Assembly: GCF_000969835.1 (NCBI RefSeq)
Contig: NZ_KQ033913.1
Location: forward strand, 2,062,807-2,126,806
Source: Parabacteroides goldsteinii DSM 19448 = WAL 12034
Lineage (GTDB): Bacteria > Bacteroidota > Bacteroidia > Bacteroidales > Tannerellaceae
Direction of reading: 5' to 3'
DNA length: 64,000 bases
This document shows positions 36,501 through 46,039 of this stretch, in pieces. Made by a program: the position numbers and the translations under genes. The notes beneath the pieces are model-generated. The model saw only the letters and a program-made list of their open reading frames with translations. It did no database searches and was not told where the DNA came from. Every line of letters starts with the position of its first letter. Within the stretch, counting starts at the first letter, position 1.

Positions 36501-37190
36501 TGTCGATATGATATAAACTTTATAACTGTTATCACACGGTACTTCCCATAAAAGTTTGTCTCCGGAGATATATTTTGTTAAATCTGTCTTTCCCGGCCAT
36601 ACTACTGCTGTCAAGAATTTATCAGGAATATCATAAGTAAAAGTTGTTCCTCCCTTTACAGTTACCGATTGAATATTCAGTTCCCCCTGATAACCACGAA
36701 ATTTTGCCATTTCCTGTAACTCATCAGAATAATACCCATTACCGATCCAACCAACCGTATAATCATCCAATCCTAATCCGATATTTTTCGATGCACATTC
36801 TTTTGCAAACCAACTCCAGGTATTCCACCAGTCTTCTGAAAAGATTTTTGGCCTTCCTGATTCTGTTTTTCCAAACAAGCCATACCCGTCTTTCATATTT
36901 TCAACATCTACCTTAGGATCCAAATGAATATAACTCACAGCAAAACCATCCGTTGCCGACTCTGACAAAATCTCAAGTTGTTCTTTCATCCGTTCTCTGT
37001 TCAGACTATCACCATTCCACCAATAAAAGGGAACATTTCCATAACCTTTCGGAGGGCAGGAAAATCCGGAAAGAATATCTGCATCCTTTTGCGGATATCC
37101 TCTAAACTTCTGAGATTGGGAAAAAATCATCTGACAGAAAAAAACAAAGAAACAAACTACTATTATCCTTTTCTTATCAAAAATACCCAT
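33543..37190 (-). CDS. GH106-like glycoside hydrolase (probable alpha-L-rhamnosidase family)
   Basis: The ATG at 37190 gives a clean signal peptide (MGIFDKKRIIVVCFFVFF) and a 14-nt overlap with the stop of the upstream gene, so it is preferred over 37208. The protein has 1215 residues. Family signs: CPPKGYGNVPFYWWNGDSL near the N-terminus, a TIM-barrel region (about 60-520), beta-sandwich domains, and a C-terminal carbohydrate-binding-like domain ending VNGQDVGIVMGSLYTVDI and PYRGDGVAGLLGPVSLTVW, all typical of GH106. Known members release L-rhamnose from plant glycans. It is last in the operon with SusC/SusD and a second barrel lipoprotein, so rhamnose-containing glycan use is a reasonable inference. 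Confidence 0.85.
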   Translation of the reverse strand: MGIFDKKRIIVVCFFVFFCQMIFSQSQKFRGYPQKDADILSGFSCPPKGYGNVPFYWWNGDSLNRERMKEQLEILSESATDGFAVSYIHLDPKVDVENMKDGYGLFGKTESGRPKIFSEDWWNTWSWFAKECASKNIGLGLDDYTVGWIGNGYYSDELQEMAKFRGYQGELNIQSVTVKGGTTFTYDIPDKFLTAVVWPGKTDLTKYISGDKLLWEVPCDNSYKVYIISTKENHLLHPDIGKEYVRVYFDRFERRMSDAVPDGMNYFFQDELSYPIKMGSWAEDFRDEFEKRKGYDITLYLPALKEFIGDITPKIRLDYCDVLMDLAEERYFRPIYDWHVSRGLIYGSDNLRRGKDPLAYVDYFRANSWYTAPGNDAPSTGSSFLQTKVSSSITHLYERQRTWLEAFHSMGWGSSASWLTKQMDHHFMAGGNLVCMHGLYYSTHGGWWEWAPPCFHFRMPYWPHMKRWLEYTERLSYLMSQGTHVCDIALMYPTESLQAYPEANTKITFDQAMKLSNAGLDYDFMDYRSLQKAKVADGCLHVAGEKYKILILANMKALHYASMEKVLEFYRAGGIVIATGELPKASTRIGENDPVVDAMVREIFGLTAGEVVRGKTTDKRVNTSGGTGIYIAGDDLVEQIWSQITPDFKPVGGAGKALHRCIGERNVYMVMDVPKGTECFFRATGKVELWNASDGTIIDYPVVRQTEEGTWLLLEKESDNSYLFVFSPGIPVFLPEYRKESIQIYHTAITGVWETELLPTMDNKWGDYRFPASDMIGAEARSFKHCAAALSPDNWMNPYFDDSGWKESIYGYGEQFVSYFKSAGESMSNISDVLAESRKPGKILEFSWQFGVFDNPGSQGWHGLKGKVSDGFFILDQGGHQIYRSMVYAPAKDNYRVEVCGIKPDFLLVDGKAVNENLLLDQGWHQVVVAYIGTPKTEFKFQKGAYRDFRERSAVVFFPASSLTPEKPSTYAKVISTRWALGDHLLYDPYGGDNLMWNYRFRSAPGTEELEITVVGQDLKIWHNGKEITGKNVQLLSTDRSGICKYRVIIPTPRKDAGLIAFSVRRKPGYQGTAVICEPIKIKTGKGILEAGNWSETGALKHYSGGMYYRKEVVIPSIKSNNKVILDLGEVNASCEVKVNGQDVGIVMGSLYTVDISKQVKSGKNHIEVLVYSTLSNHYQIIPTPYRGDGVAGLLGPVSLTVWETPSLKTKVPVR

Positions 37191-38793
37191 GCGTTTCCAC
37201 CTCCCCATATTTTAGTGCCAATTCAATCCTTTTTACAACAAAACCCTCACCTTCAAAACGAATGTTATTATATCCTTTAATCATTTCATTTACCGGAACA
37301 ATAAAGGCATATTCACACTCTTTACCTTTCAGTCCGCGTGCTTTATCGTATAAAGCAACATATTCCGAACGCTGTTCTACTAAAAGGATATCATTGACAA
37401 ATACCTTAAAATCCGTATTCTCATTATTACGGATGAAAAGAATAGCCTCCAATGGCGGATGTTTTTTTACATCATCCCCTATAAAAAATGGAGCTACAGC
37501 ATTTCCTACTACATTCAATGGCAAAGGAGAACCCGGATCAACACGGTATTCCCTTATGCCATCTGATAAAGCATATATTTTATTCCTGTTTTTTAATGTA
37601 TTCAACGAGCCGAGTTCCTGCAACAATTCAGGAATCATCGCCCTGCATACCAAACTACCAGGCTCCAAGGTATATTTTTTTCCGGCATTAGCATATTGAC
37701 CAAAATAGAAATTAAACAAATATAACCCATCGGCTCCCTGAGCCAAAGCATGTGACGCCATCCCCCTATGCATACCATGTGACCATAATTCACGGGCCTT
37801 ATAACCACCATCATCAATACTTGCATAAACGGGAATTTTCAAACCATTTAAATCCTCTTTAAAACGAGCCACCGGCATAGCTGGATTTCCGCGCCAATGC
37901 ACTCCTATACTTAAAAAATCAACCAGTCCTTCCCGTATCCATGTTTTTACGTCCAAAGCTTTATCCAAACAATCCCGAACAGTAGGCGGGACACGTGCCG
38001 ATAATAATATTTTTCTTCCACGCTTTACTGAAATTTGATCTACTTTGCTTCGTATATCCCTTACGAATTGTGTCATAACTTCCACATTTTGTGCATATTC
38101 CTCCGTTTTGAAATTTACAATAAAACGCATAAAATCCAGATCAAAACCGTCTATCATCTCATATTTTTCCAGTTGCTCGGCGATGATAGCCAGTTTATGT
38201 TCCCGCACTTCCTTATGCGAAAAGTCGAGTGCACCGGCACTATTCCATCCTTGTGAAGGATCGTTAGTCCAATATTGCGGATGGTTCATCCAAAAATCAC
38301 TATACCATACAGGACAATTTCCCAAAGTATCTGCAAAATGTAGGTCATTCATCCTGTATGTAATAAAAGCTTCTAAGCCATTTTTCTTAGCACGTGTCAA
38401 TGTTGCCCGAATCAGATCGGTTCCCTCTTTCTCCAGATTCAAATGATTCCGATAATATTTCTTGAAATTTTCATATTCCTTCACATTGTCGCCACAGTTC
38501 AATGTTCCATCCCGATCGTCCCCAAAAACCCGTCCGTATTTGGACCTGTAATACAAGAAATCACTTCCGGAACAAATCATATAGGTCGTAACTTGTGAAT
38601 TGGAAACCATATCCACATATTGATTCAAATCATCCACCGACAAAGGTCGCTGATTAAACCAATAATTACCCAATATTTCAGAACCGTCATTATTATGGAT
38701 AATACGAAAAGAGCCATTATTTTTTGCTTCCAAGCATGAAGTCAAAGACAATATAATAACTATAGAAGAACAAAGATGTTTTCTTATTTTCAT
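37177..38793 (-). CDS. putative TIM-barrel glycoside hydrolase-like lipoprotein
   Basis: A 538-residue lipoprotein (SPII, lipobox LTSC, Cys20). The main domain looks like a (beta/alpha)8 barrel: RATLTRAKKNGLEAFITYR (about 130), PQYWTNDPSQGW, then IDGFDLDFMRFIVNF (about 217) with an Asp pair where GHL10-like and related hydrolase folds have a catalytic acid, and RGMASHALAQGADGLYLFNFYFGQ near 350. The C-terminal 130 residues form a beta-rich domain (AILFIRNNENTDFKVFVND...). I cannot assign a CAZy family with certainty. It overlaps the GH106-like gene by 14 nt, so the two are translationally coupled and likely act on the same glycan. Confidence 0.75.
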   Translation of the reverse strand: MKIRKHLCSSIVIILSLTSCLEAKNNGSFRIIHNNDGSEILGNYWFNQRPLSVDDLNQYVDMVSNSQVTTYMICSGSDFLYYRSKYGRVFGDDRDGTLNCGDNVKEYENFKKYYRNHLNLEKEGTDLIRATLTRAKKNGLEAFITYRMNDLHFADTLGNCPVWYSDFWMNHPQYWTNDPSQGWNSAGALDFSHKEVREHKLAIIAEQLEKYEMIDGFDLDFMRFIVNFKTEEYAQNVEVMTQFVRDIRSKVDQISVKRGRKILLSARVPPTVRDCLDKALDVKTWIREGLVDFLSIGVHWRGNPAMPVARFKEDLNGLKIPVYASIDDGGYKARELWSHGMHRGMASHALAQGADGLYLFNFYFGQYANAGKKYTLEPGSLVCRAMIPELLQELGSLNTLKNRNKIYALSDGIREYRVDPGSPLPLNVVGNAVAPFFIGDDVKKHPPLEAILFIRNNENTDFKVFVNDILLVEQRSEYVALYDKARGLKGKECEYAFIVPVNEMIKGYNNIRFEGEGFVVKRIELALKYGEVETHGYF

Positions 38794-38846
38794 TGATACA
38801 CATTTAATAAATTATTAAACTATTTCAGTAAACAGATCAAATTAAT

Positions 38847-38872
38847 GGTACATCAACCAGTTATGATGTACC
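38847..38872 (-). promoter_or_regulatory. intra-operon hairpin between SusD and hydrolase genes
   Basis: GGTACATCA (38847-38855) pairs with TGATGTACC (38864-38872), in the 110-bp gap after the SusD stop (38904). No U tract follows, so it may be a processing or stability element that sets the ratio of SusC/SusD to the enzymes. Confidence 0.4.
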
Positions 38873-38903
38873 ACCATTAAGTTCTTTATAATTTTTTATT
38901 CAG

Positions 38904-40457
38904 TTAATAACCAGGGGTTTGTTCTACCAGTGGATCGCCTGTTATTAATCCGACATTGATCGGCCACAATACTTTATAACTCTCTTTATTATAATCCAGG
39001 ATAGGCTGTTCCGAACCATAATGAACTATTGGCGAAAAGACTAATGCTCTACCTGATGCATCCTGCATACGACGAATATCATGCCATCTTTTTCCTTCAT
39101 AAACAAACTCTTTATCCCGTTCGAATAATATAGCCAGTTCATTTTCTTCAAAACTTCCGTTTACATGAGCATGTACAGCTGGATCATAATTTACACTATA
39201 AGCACGTTGACGAATCTGATTAATATAAGGAGAAGGATCATTACCCAGTTTATTTTCTATTTCAGCTAACATTAATAATACTTCGGCATAACGATAAATC
39301 ACAACATCCGATACAAAAACACGATTCCCCGACGAATTGACAATTCCTACACCCTTACGAAGCGCCACACCTTTATTGGTGACATTTCCATCTTTATCTT
39401 TCAAATAAAAATCTATGAATGTAGCATTTCGGCGTAAATCCTCCGCATCATAACTTTCAAAAAGTTCATATTTAAAAGCATGAAAATAAAGACCTTTGTT
39501 TAACATTTGTAATGTATCTCCCATCAAAACTCCATTCGAACCATACACCCGGTTTATAAAGGTAGGAGGATAGGCAAATTTAGCTGCAGAGTTCGCTGCT
39601 TCGCCATCCAAAAAACGCATAGCCATAATAATTTCCTTATTTTCTTTATTGGAATATTCAAACACATCACTAAAATTAGGTAATAAAGTAAATTTGTCAA
39701 CAAGCTGAAGCAAAGCATCCTTTGCTATCTGCAAGTCGTTTGTTTCTGGTTGTTGATCCCTATCCGGAACCTTTGCCGACCAAAGATAAGTTTCAGCTTT
39801 GAGCATCAATGTTGCGGACTTTGACCAAATAGAAGTTCCTTTAAAAGTGAAATCAGATCCGAAATATTCTTCCGATTTAGCAATATCGGATTTAATAAAA
39901 TCCAGGGTTTCTTTCGGTGTTGATCTTGCAACATACAAATCCTCAGCAGAAGTAACACCTTCAACTACTTTTGCCTGATCTATCACAGGTACCCCACCAT
40001 AAGCACGATAAAGCATAAAATAATGGTAAGCACGAAGTCCATATGCTTGCCCCAAATAATATCCTCGATCACTAGCAGAAAGGAATGTACATCCTTTTTC
40101 TACTTCCGAAATAAAATGATTCACTCGCATAATATGGGGATATAAATTATACCAATCTGATACACCCGTAGCATCTTTTGTGAAGGTATTATCTTTTATC
40201 GGTGAAGTGTTTTCTATTGAAGTATTAATAATTGTCGTATTTAATAAAGAGGTTCCCCCTCTAGCTTCACCAAAAAAGTATCTGACTTCGTGTGTGCTGC
40301 GCAAGTCATAATGAAGAGCCAACATGTTACTATTAACCAAAGAAGTACTACTCCAATAATTACCAGTAGCAAAATAATCTTCTGGTGACAAATCCAAGCT
40401 ATCGCATGCTGAAAAAAACAGCGAACACAAACTTATAATAACTAATATACGTTTCAT
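38904..40457 (-). CDS. SusD/RagB-like surface glycan-binding lipoprotein
   Basis: A 517-residue lipoprotein (lipobox FFSAC, Cys18) of the classic RagB/SusD type: N-terminal DSLDLSPEDYFATGNYWSS, the tetratricopeptide-like helical bundle with YYLGQAYGLRAYHYFMLYRAYGGVP (about 130-150) and the C-terminal FVYEGKRWHDIRRM motif (about 470). It would bind the glycan at the cell surface and close over its SusC partner. It starts 26 nt after the SusC gene (40484-44134) and is followed by the two hydrolase genes. Confidence 0.95.
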   Translation of the reverse strand: MKRILVIISLCSLFFSACDSLDLSPEDYFATGNYWSSTSLVNSNMLALHYDLRSTHEVRYFFGEARGGTSLLNTTIINTSIENTSPIKDNTFTKDATGVSDWYNLYPHIMRVNHFISEVEKGCTFLSASDRGYYLGQAYGLRAYHYFMLYRAYGGVPVIDQAKVVEGVTSAEDLYVARSTPKETLDFIKSDIAKSEEYFGSDFTFKGTSIWSKSATLMLKAETYLWSAKVPDRDQQPETNDLQIAKDALLQLVDKFTLLPNFSDVFEYSNKENKEIIMAMRFLDGEAANSAAKFAYPPTFINRVYGSNGVLMGDTLQMLNKGLYFHAFKYELFESYDAEDLRRNATFIDFYLKDKDGNVTNKGVALRKGVGIVNSSGNRVFVSDVVIYRYAEVLLMLAEIENKLGNDPSPYINQIRQRAYSVNYDPAVHAHVNGSFEENELAILFERDKEFVYEGKRWHDIRRMQDASGRALVFSPIVHYGSEQPILDYNKESYKVLWPINVGLITGDPLVEQTPGY

Positions 40458-40483
40458 ATCTAATTATTTATTGAGGTTATACA

Positions 40484-43400
40484 TTAAAATGTGACTGATG
40501 CTCCAAATATAACTGTTCTGGGTAATGAGTATCCGGCACCTACATCAGCTGCTTGATTTTGTTCAGGTGTATATGATTTTGTCTTCGTCAAGTATCCCAG
40601 ATTCTGTCCAGTTATTGAAAAACTCAATTTGGAAGCACCGATTTTCTGGATCCATTCACTATCGCAAGCATAGCTTAATGATAATTCACGGAAACAAAGA
40701 TAACTTGCATTATAAACAAACATACTATTACTGGTACGAGCATAGTTTCTCTTCCCATTTTGGTCAGCCCAATAATATTTCGGATATTTTGCATTAGGAT
40801 TTTCAGGCGTCCAAGTATCCTTCGACGTAGTTAACAGGTTAAAAGAACCTTGTTGGCAACCCATAAACCAAGGTAATTGCGTATCATGTTGATAGTGCCC
40901 CAAAGCATAGTCCATTCGTACAGAAAGTGTAATACCTTTCCATGACAGGTTATTACTTATTCCTCCGGTTACTTTAGGCGTATTATTTCCTATATAAACC
41001 TTATCATATACATCAATAACTCCGTCATTATTCACATCTTTCCAGATTACATCCCCTGCCTGGATCGGATGAGCATTCGCTTTTTCAGCATCAGTCAATG
41101 TATCCCATATTTCCGGTCCATACAGTGGTTTACCAGAACCATACGTATTAACAGATTTATCAACACGTGATCCGGCAATACGTCTAACCTCTTCTTCACT
41201 TTTGAAAATGCCTTCCATCTTATAAGCATAAATATCCCCTGGACGTTGTCCTTCCTGATATCCACCAACCCAAATAAGCTCATCACCATTTCCCGAATAT
41301 ACTTGTATCGCATTTTGACGGTTCAATTCCAGTCCGTTATCCGGTAATTTGAGAATTTTGTTTTTGTTGAATCCCATATTTGCACTAAGATCCCATTTCC
41401 AATCCGACTGTTGAAGTATCCTGAAATTCAATTCAAGTTCTACTCCTCTATTCTGCATTGAACCATTGTTTGATCGTATGCTACTTACTCCTGAACTAGC
41501 CGGAAGTGGTATAGAAGCAAATTTGTCGACTGTTTTCCGGTTATACCAGGTTGTATTGACATTAACTCTGTTTTGAAACAAACTAAAATCCAATCCAGCT
41601 TCAAACGTATTAGAGCGTTCCCAACGAAGAGACGGGTTTGATAAAGTGGATAATCTGTAAGCTATTTCACCGTTATATTTGATGTTACTATATGCCCCTT
41701 GCAATTCATATTCACCGACCCCCGACACATTTCCATTTACACCATAACTAGCTCTGAGTTTTGCAAAAGAAACAATATCTGACAAGTCGGCCATAAACTG
41801 TTCTCTTCCGAAAATCCAACCGACAGAAACCCCTGGAAAGACACCCCAGCGATTGTTGATCAGAGTAGAATACCCGTCACGCCTTAAAGTTGCAGAAAAC
41901 AAATATTTATCTTGATAATCATAATTCAACCTTCCCATGAATGATAAAATCCTTTGGCAAGAATGCCAAGAGTCAATACTTCTCTTGTTCGCACTAGTCA
42001 ATGTTAAAGCCAAATCAGCAAAATCATCAGTCGGAGCGCCAGAACCACTGGCTGAAAAACCTTTAACCCGTTGTTCAAAAAATTCCGCACCTGCAAGTAC
42101 ACTAAGTGAATGTTGTCGGAAAGATATATCGTAATTGGCTACTGCATTATACGTCTGACGCCTTAACTCATCGTATTCAGCCTTGGAAGCACGAGTTCTA
42201 ACCCAAGTATTCGCCGTTGTTTGATAATCTTTTGTGAAAGTTTCATCCATTCGCTTTTCATATTGCCAATAACCATTAATTTTTAAAGACAAACCCTTCA
42301 TTATATCAAATTTAAACGTTTGTCCAAAAATAAGTTTATCCATATTTAGATCACTCTTATATCTACCACGATTCTGTTGAACATTGGCAGTACCACCGAC
42401 CCACTCTCCATCGGCATTGACACCTCTTAAGGTGGGAGGTGCACTCAATGCTGATCCAAAATAGGCCGAAACATTTGACCAGCTTGGTAAATTCTGATTA
42501 TTTCTATGAGAAAAGCTGAAATTAGAATAGGAAGTCAACCAAGGTTTAATCTTATAATCTGCATTAATTACAATCGTCATACGTTTATAATAATTATCTA
42601 CTGGCAAACTTTCTGCATCATAATAACCTAAACTAGCATAATAATGTCCTTTATCATTTCCTCCGGAAAGAGAAATATTATAATCTTGAGTAACTGCTGG
42701 ATTTTGAAAAGCTGCAGCTGTATGATCAAATTCCTTATAAATGATTTGATCACCATAAATCGGATCGGTCATCGTTTTCCAGCCTTGCTCTAATAAAAAG
42801 CGATTATCATCACTCAATATCATCGGACTCCACATCGCCCTGATATCTAAATTTCCATCCAAAGGCTTACCCGGATTAGCCGGATCCCAATAAAGATTTC
42901 CAGTTCCGTAAGCACCATTAGCAGTAAGAGAAGACATATTTGTATATCCTTGCCAAACACCTGCCTTATTTTGCCAAACCTGAGAGGCATTCTTAACAGC
43001 CGTTCTCATCCAATGTAGATAATCTCCGCCATTCATAAACTCATACGGATTATTCAAATAACTCAAACTTACTTTAGCATTCACCGTTATCTCTGTCCGT
43101 CCACTCTTACCCGACTTTGTAGTAATTAAAATAATACCATTGTTGGCACGTGCACCATAAAGAGCTGTAGCCCCAGCATCTTTTAAAACTTCCATCGATT
43201 CGATATCTGCCGGATTGATATCTGTCATATTACTTCTTAACTGTCCGTCAACATAAATCATAGGATTGCCTGTTCCATCCAGGTTTGTTCCTCCTCTAAG
43301 GACAACAACCGGTGCAGCACCAGGATCACCTGAATTTTGAATTACTCTTAATCCAGCAACCGCCCCGGATAAAGCCTGAGCCGGATTAGCATATAAACCG

Positions 43401-44134
43401 ATATCGAAAGTCTCTTCCTTTACTGTCGTGATAGAGTTGGTTAATTTCGATCTGGATACAGTACCTCCATAACCGGTAACCACTATCTCATCCAACACTT
43501 TCATGTCTTCTTTCAATATAATAGCCAATGTACTTTCATTACCTATTTTCCGTTCACAGGGGAGATAACCTATATAAGAAACTTCCAATATATCTCCTTT
43601 TTCTGCACTCAATGAAAATTTTCCGTCTATATCGGTAACAGTCCCATTTGTTGTACCTTTTACCATTACATTGGCTCCAACAACAGGTATACCAGTAACA
43701 TCGACTACCGTTCCCGTAATTTTTTTCTCCTTTTGTGCAATAACAGGATTTGAAGATTTTATAGACAATACAATTCGATTTTCAACAACTGAATAGCCGA
43801 CATTGGTCCCCGAAAAAACTGCTTCCAGTATTTTGAATATATCAGTATCATTAACAGACACCGACACTTTACGATTCAAATCAACATGACGATCATTATA
43901 AAAGAAAGAAAAATCACTCTCGGCCTCTATCTGCTCTAACACTTCCTGCACTGTTTGATTTTTAATATCCAAACTAATCCGAGCCGTTTGTGCATAACTA
44001 TCAGAGGCATGTAAAAAGCTAATTGAACTTAACATAAAGACAAAAAACAGTTTCATAACTAATGGAATCTTTTTTAAGGTTAACCCAAGTGACTTTGTCA
44101 CCCATAGAAATTGGGTAATAGATAATTTTTGCAT
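40484..44134 (-). CDS. SusC-like TonB-dependent receptor with N-terminal STN signalling domain
   Basis: A 1216-residue receptor with an extended signal peptide, an STN domain (about 50-125, LDIKNQTVQEVLEQIEAES and GYSVVENRIVLSI), a carboxypeptidase-like regulatory domain (about 137-225), LDEIVVTGYGG linker, plug (MIYVDGQLRSN, TALYGARANNGIILITTKSG) and a barrel ending in terminal Phe (FGASVTF). The STN domain is the part that contacts FecR-type anti-sigma factors, and the fecR gene lies directly upstream on the same strand, so this receptor should signal substrate binding to the ECF sigma factor encoded divergently at 45394. It heads the hydrolase locus. Confidence 0.97.
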   Translation of the reverse strand: MQKLSITQFLWVTKSLGLTLKKIPLVMKLFFVFMLSSISFLHASDSYAQTARISLDIKNQTVQEVLEQIEAESDFSFFYNDRHVDLNRKVSVSVNDTDIFKILEAVFSGTNVGYSVVENRIVLSIKSSNPVIAQKEKKITGTVVDVTGIPVVGANVMVKGTTNGTVTDIDGKFSLSAEKGDILEVSYIGYLPCERKIGNESTLAIILKEDMKVLDEIVVTGYGGTVSRSKLTNSITTVKEETFDIGLYANPAQALSGAVAGLRVIQNSGDPGAAPVVVLRGGTNLDGTGNPMIYVDGQLRSNMTDINPADIESMEVLKDAGATALYGARANNGIILITTKSGKSGRTEITVNAKVSLSYLNNPYEFMNGGDYLHWMRTAVKNASQVWQNKAGVWQGYTNMSSLTANGAYGTGNLYWDPANPGKPLDGNLDIRAMWSPMILSDDNRFLLEQGWKTMTDPIYGDQIIYKEFDHTAAAFQNPAVTQDYNISLSGGNDKGHYYASLGYYDAESLPVDNYYKRMTIVINADYKIKPWLTSYSNFSFSHRNNQNLPSWSNVSAYFGSALSAPPTLRGVNADGEWVGGTANVQQNRGRYKSDLNMDKLIFGQTFKFDIMKGLSLKINGYWQYEKRMDETFTKDYQTTANTWVRTRASKAEYDELRRQTYNAVANYDISFRQHSLSVLAGAEFFEQRVKGFSASGSGAPTDDFADLALTLTSANKRSIDSWHSCQRILSFMGRLNYDYQDKYLFSATLRRDGYSTLINNRWGVFPGVSVGWIFGREQFMADLSDIVSFAKLRASYGVNGNVSGVGEYELQGAYSNIKYNGEIAYRLSTLSNPSLRWERSNTFEAGLDFSLFQNRVNVNTTWYNRKTVDKFASIPLPASSGVSSIRSNNGSMQNRGVELELNFRILQQSDWKWDLSANMGFNKNKILKLPDNGLELNRQNAIQVYSGNGDELIWVGGYQEGQRPGDIYAYKMEGIFKSEEEVRRIAGSRVDKSVNTYGSGKPLYGPEIWDTLTDAEKANAHPIQAGDVIWKDVNNDGVIDVYDKVYIGNNTPKVTGGISNNLSWKGITLSVRMDYALGHYQHDTQLPWFMGCQQGSFNLLTTSKDTWTPENPNAKYPKYYWADQNGKRNYARTSNSMFVYNASYLCFRELSLSYACDSEWIQKIGASKLSFSITGQNLGYLTKTKSYTPEQNQAADVGAGYSLPRTVIFGASVTF

Positions 44135-44174
44135 AACTTTGTGTACTTTTTTAAGGAAAAAATGATTTGATACG

Positions 44175-44247
44175 AACCTGTCGCCAAACAGGTTTCTTTC
44201 AGTTAACTCATTTCATTCGGATAAATGCGCCAATATTTATCCGAATG
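44175..44247 (-). promoter_or_regulatory. two hairpins between fecR and the STN-SusC gene
   Basis: Within 150 bp of leader: a 13-bp perfect stem CATTCGGATAAAT/ATTTATCCGAATG (44214-44226 with 44235-44247), and a 6-bp stem AACCTG/CAGGTT (44175-44193). They follow the fecR stop (44287) and precede the SusC start (44134). They could end the fecR transcript or attenuate read-through into the locus; the sigma-dependent promoter of the operon is probably here too. Confidence 0.45.
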
Positions 44248-44286
44248 TTTTCGTTTCAGGAGGTCCATTTGCCATACGCTTTTGTT

Positions 44287-45285
44287 TTAATAAATTTCTA
44301 CTCTATTTTTACTATCCCCGTCTTCTGTCGGAATATGACGCCATTTTATTCCGGAAGAAGCGTTAAATATTTTCAATATCTGTTCTAGTCGATGATCAGT
44401 AAACGATCCGGTAAAAGTTTCTTTTACATATTTATTATTTGACACTACAAAATCCACATTAAACCTCTTTGTCAACATACGCAATGCTTCTTCAAAAGGA
44501 GTCTTCTTGAAAATAATCATTCCATCCTTCCAGGATATCTCAGCTTCCCCGCTTGTCTGATATATATCCGACCGATTCGTCTGGATATTATAAACCAATT
44601 TTTCACCCGGCTTTATATCCACCTGTCCGGACTTGGAAATGAATGCGACTTTCCCGCTTATCAATGTAGTCGAGACAATAGAATCCCATCTAAAAGCTTC
44701 CATATTAAAAGAAGTTCCCCACACTTCCACGCTGGCATTGTGAGGAGTGGTTACAACAAACCGCTTTTCCGGATTCTTTACGACCTCAAAGAAAGCCTCA
44801 CCTTCCAAGCGGACCGAACGGAATTCCCCTTCGAAACTCTCCGGATATACCAGTGAAGACTCGGAATTCAAATTAACCTTTGTACCATCCGGTAATGTCA
44901 GGCTGGTCGTCATACCCGGATTTGTCCGGACTTCCAACATACGGATATCCTGTTTTTCAGGAATAAGTACTTGCAACAGATAAGCAACCAGCAACGGGAT
45001 GAATAATATGGCAGCCACCCGCTGCCCCCATATAAACAACGCCTTTAGTTGGCTTCTGAAAATACGGTTGTCTACTTTGGATAAAGCATTGTCCGTATTT
45101 ACCCGATCCATGACAGAGATAGTATCCGATGCCAAATAGATCAGTTGTATCTGCCGGGCTATTTTATAATGCTCTTCAGATTGACGGATCCATTTTTCAA
45201 CTTTCTCCCTTTCCTCCGCAGACACATTGCCTTCACAATAACGGGGAAGAAGCTCCTCTACAATATCTATATTCTTTTCGCTCAT
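44287..45285 (-). CDS. FecR-family anti-sigma factor
   Basis: The ATG at 45285 is chosen over a GTG at 45294. The 332-residue protein has a cytoplasmic N-terminus (SEKNIDIVEELLPRYCEGNV, sigma-binding), one membrane helix (about 90-110, IWGQRVAAILFIPLLVAYLL), then the periplasmic FecR domain (LPDGTKVNLNSESSLVYPESF, GEAFFEVVKNPEKRFVV) and a C-terminal DUF4974 domain (about 260-325) that receives the STN domain. It sits just before the STN-containing SusC gene and diverges from the sigma gene, the usual three-part trans-envelope switch but with sigma on the opposite strand. Confidence 0.95.
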   Translation of the reverse strand: MSEKNIDIVEELLPRYCEGNVSAEEREKVEKWIRQSEEHYKIARQIQLIYLASDTISVMDRVNTDNALSKVDNRIFRSQLKALFIWGQRVAAILFIPLLVAYLLQVLIPEKQDIRMLEVRTNPGMTTSLTLPDGTKVNLNSESSLVYPESFEGEFRSVRLEGEAFFEVVKNPEKRFVVTTPHNASVEVWGTSFNMEAFRWDSIVSTTLISGKVAFISKSGQVDIKPGEKLVYNIQTNRSDIYQTSGEAEISWKDGMIIFKKTPFEEALRMLTKRFNVDFVVSNNKYVKETFTGSFTDHRLEQILKIFNASSGIKWRHIPTEDGDSKNRVEIY

Positions 45286-45393
45286 TAAAATCACCTTTTA
45301 TTATTATGACAGGTGGGATCGGATGAGTTCCTAAACAGAAATCGACTTTTTTCAAAAAAAATTATGATATTTGCTCTTAGATAAGAAAAACAT

Positions 45394-45981
45394 ATGAAAG
45401 GGAGTATACATAACGAACAATACCAGAATGAGAATTTTCTTTTGTCAGCATTACGTCAGTCAGACAGAGAAGCATATACCTTCTTGTTTCGGAAATATTA
45501 CCCGATGTTGTGCGCATATTGCCACAAGTTTATTTCATTAGAAGATTCTGAGGAGATTGTCCAGGATGTTCTGTTCTGGTTATGGGAATCCCGCAAAGAG
45601 CTGGTTATCGAAAAATCACTCAGCCAATATCTGTTTAAAATAATATATAATAGAGCAATTAACAAAATAGCCAGTCTACAAGCAAAAAGTAAAGCCGACA
45701 CCGTCTTCTTCGAGCAGATGCAGGAAATGTTACAGGATACCGATTATTACCAGATTACAGAACTAAGGGAATTGCTCAAAAAAGCTATAAATAAATTGCC
45801 GGACAGCTACCGCCAGGCATTTGTCATGCACAGGTTCCAGCACATGAGTTACAAGGATATAGCTGAACAGGCAGGAGTCTCGAGCAAAACCATAGATTAT
45901 CGGATACAGCAGGCTTTAAAGATTTTACGCAAAGAATTAAAAGATTATCTGCCCCTCCTGTATTTTATTCATCTGGTTTAA
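45394..45981 (+). CDS. ECF RNA polymerase sigma factor
   Basis: A 195-residue sigma-70 family factor of the FecI-like ECF type. Region 2 is about residues 25-90 (YTFLFRKYYPMLCAYCHKFI, EEIVQDVLFWLWE) and region 4 about 130-185 (LPDSYRQAFVMHRFQHMSYKDIAEQAGVSSKTIDYRIQQA, a helix-turn-helix). It diverges from the fecR gene at 45285 with a 108-bp gap and is followed after 58 nt by a TonB-receptor gene on its own strand. It should be held by the FecR protein and switched on by the STN-SusC receptor to transcribe the locus. Confidence 0.96.
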   Translation: MKGSIHNEQYQNENFLLSALRQSDREAYTFLFRKYYPMLCAYCHKFISLEDSEEIVQDVLFWLWESRKELVIEKSLSQYLFKIIYNRAINKIASLQAKSKADTVFFEQMQEMLQDTDYYQITELRELLKKAINKLPDSYRQAFVMHRFQHMSYKDIAEQAGVSSKTIDYRIQQALKILRKELKDYLPLLYFIHLV

Positions 45982-46039
45982 CAGAAAAAATATATATTAT
46001 TCTTTATCTTGACACATTAATCATTTATGATGAAATAGA

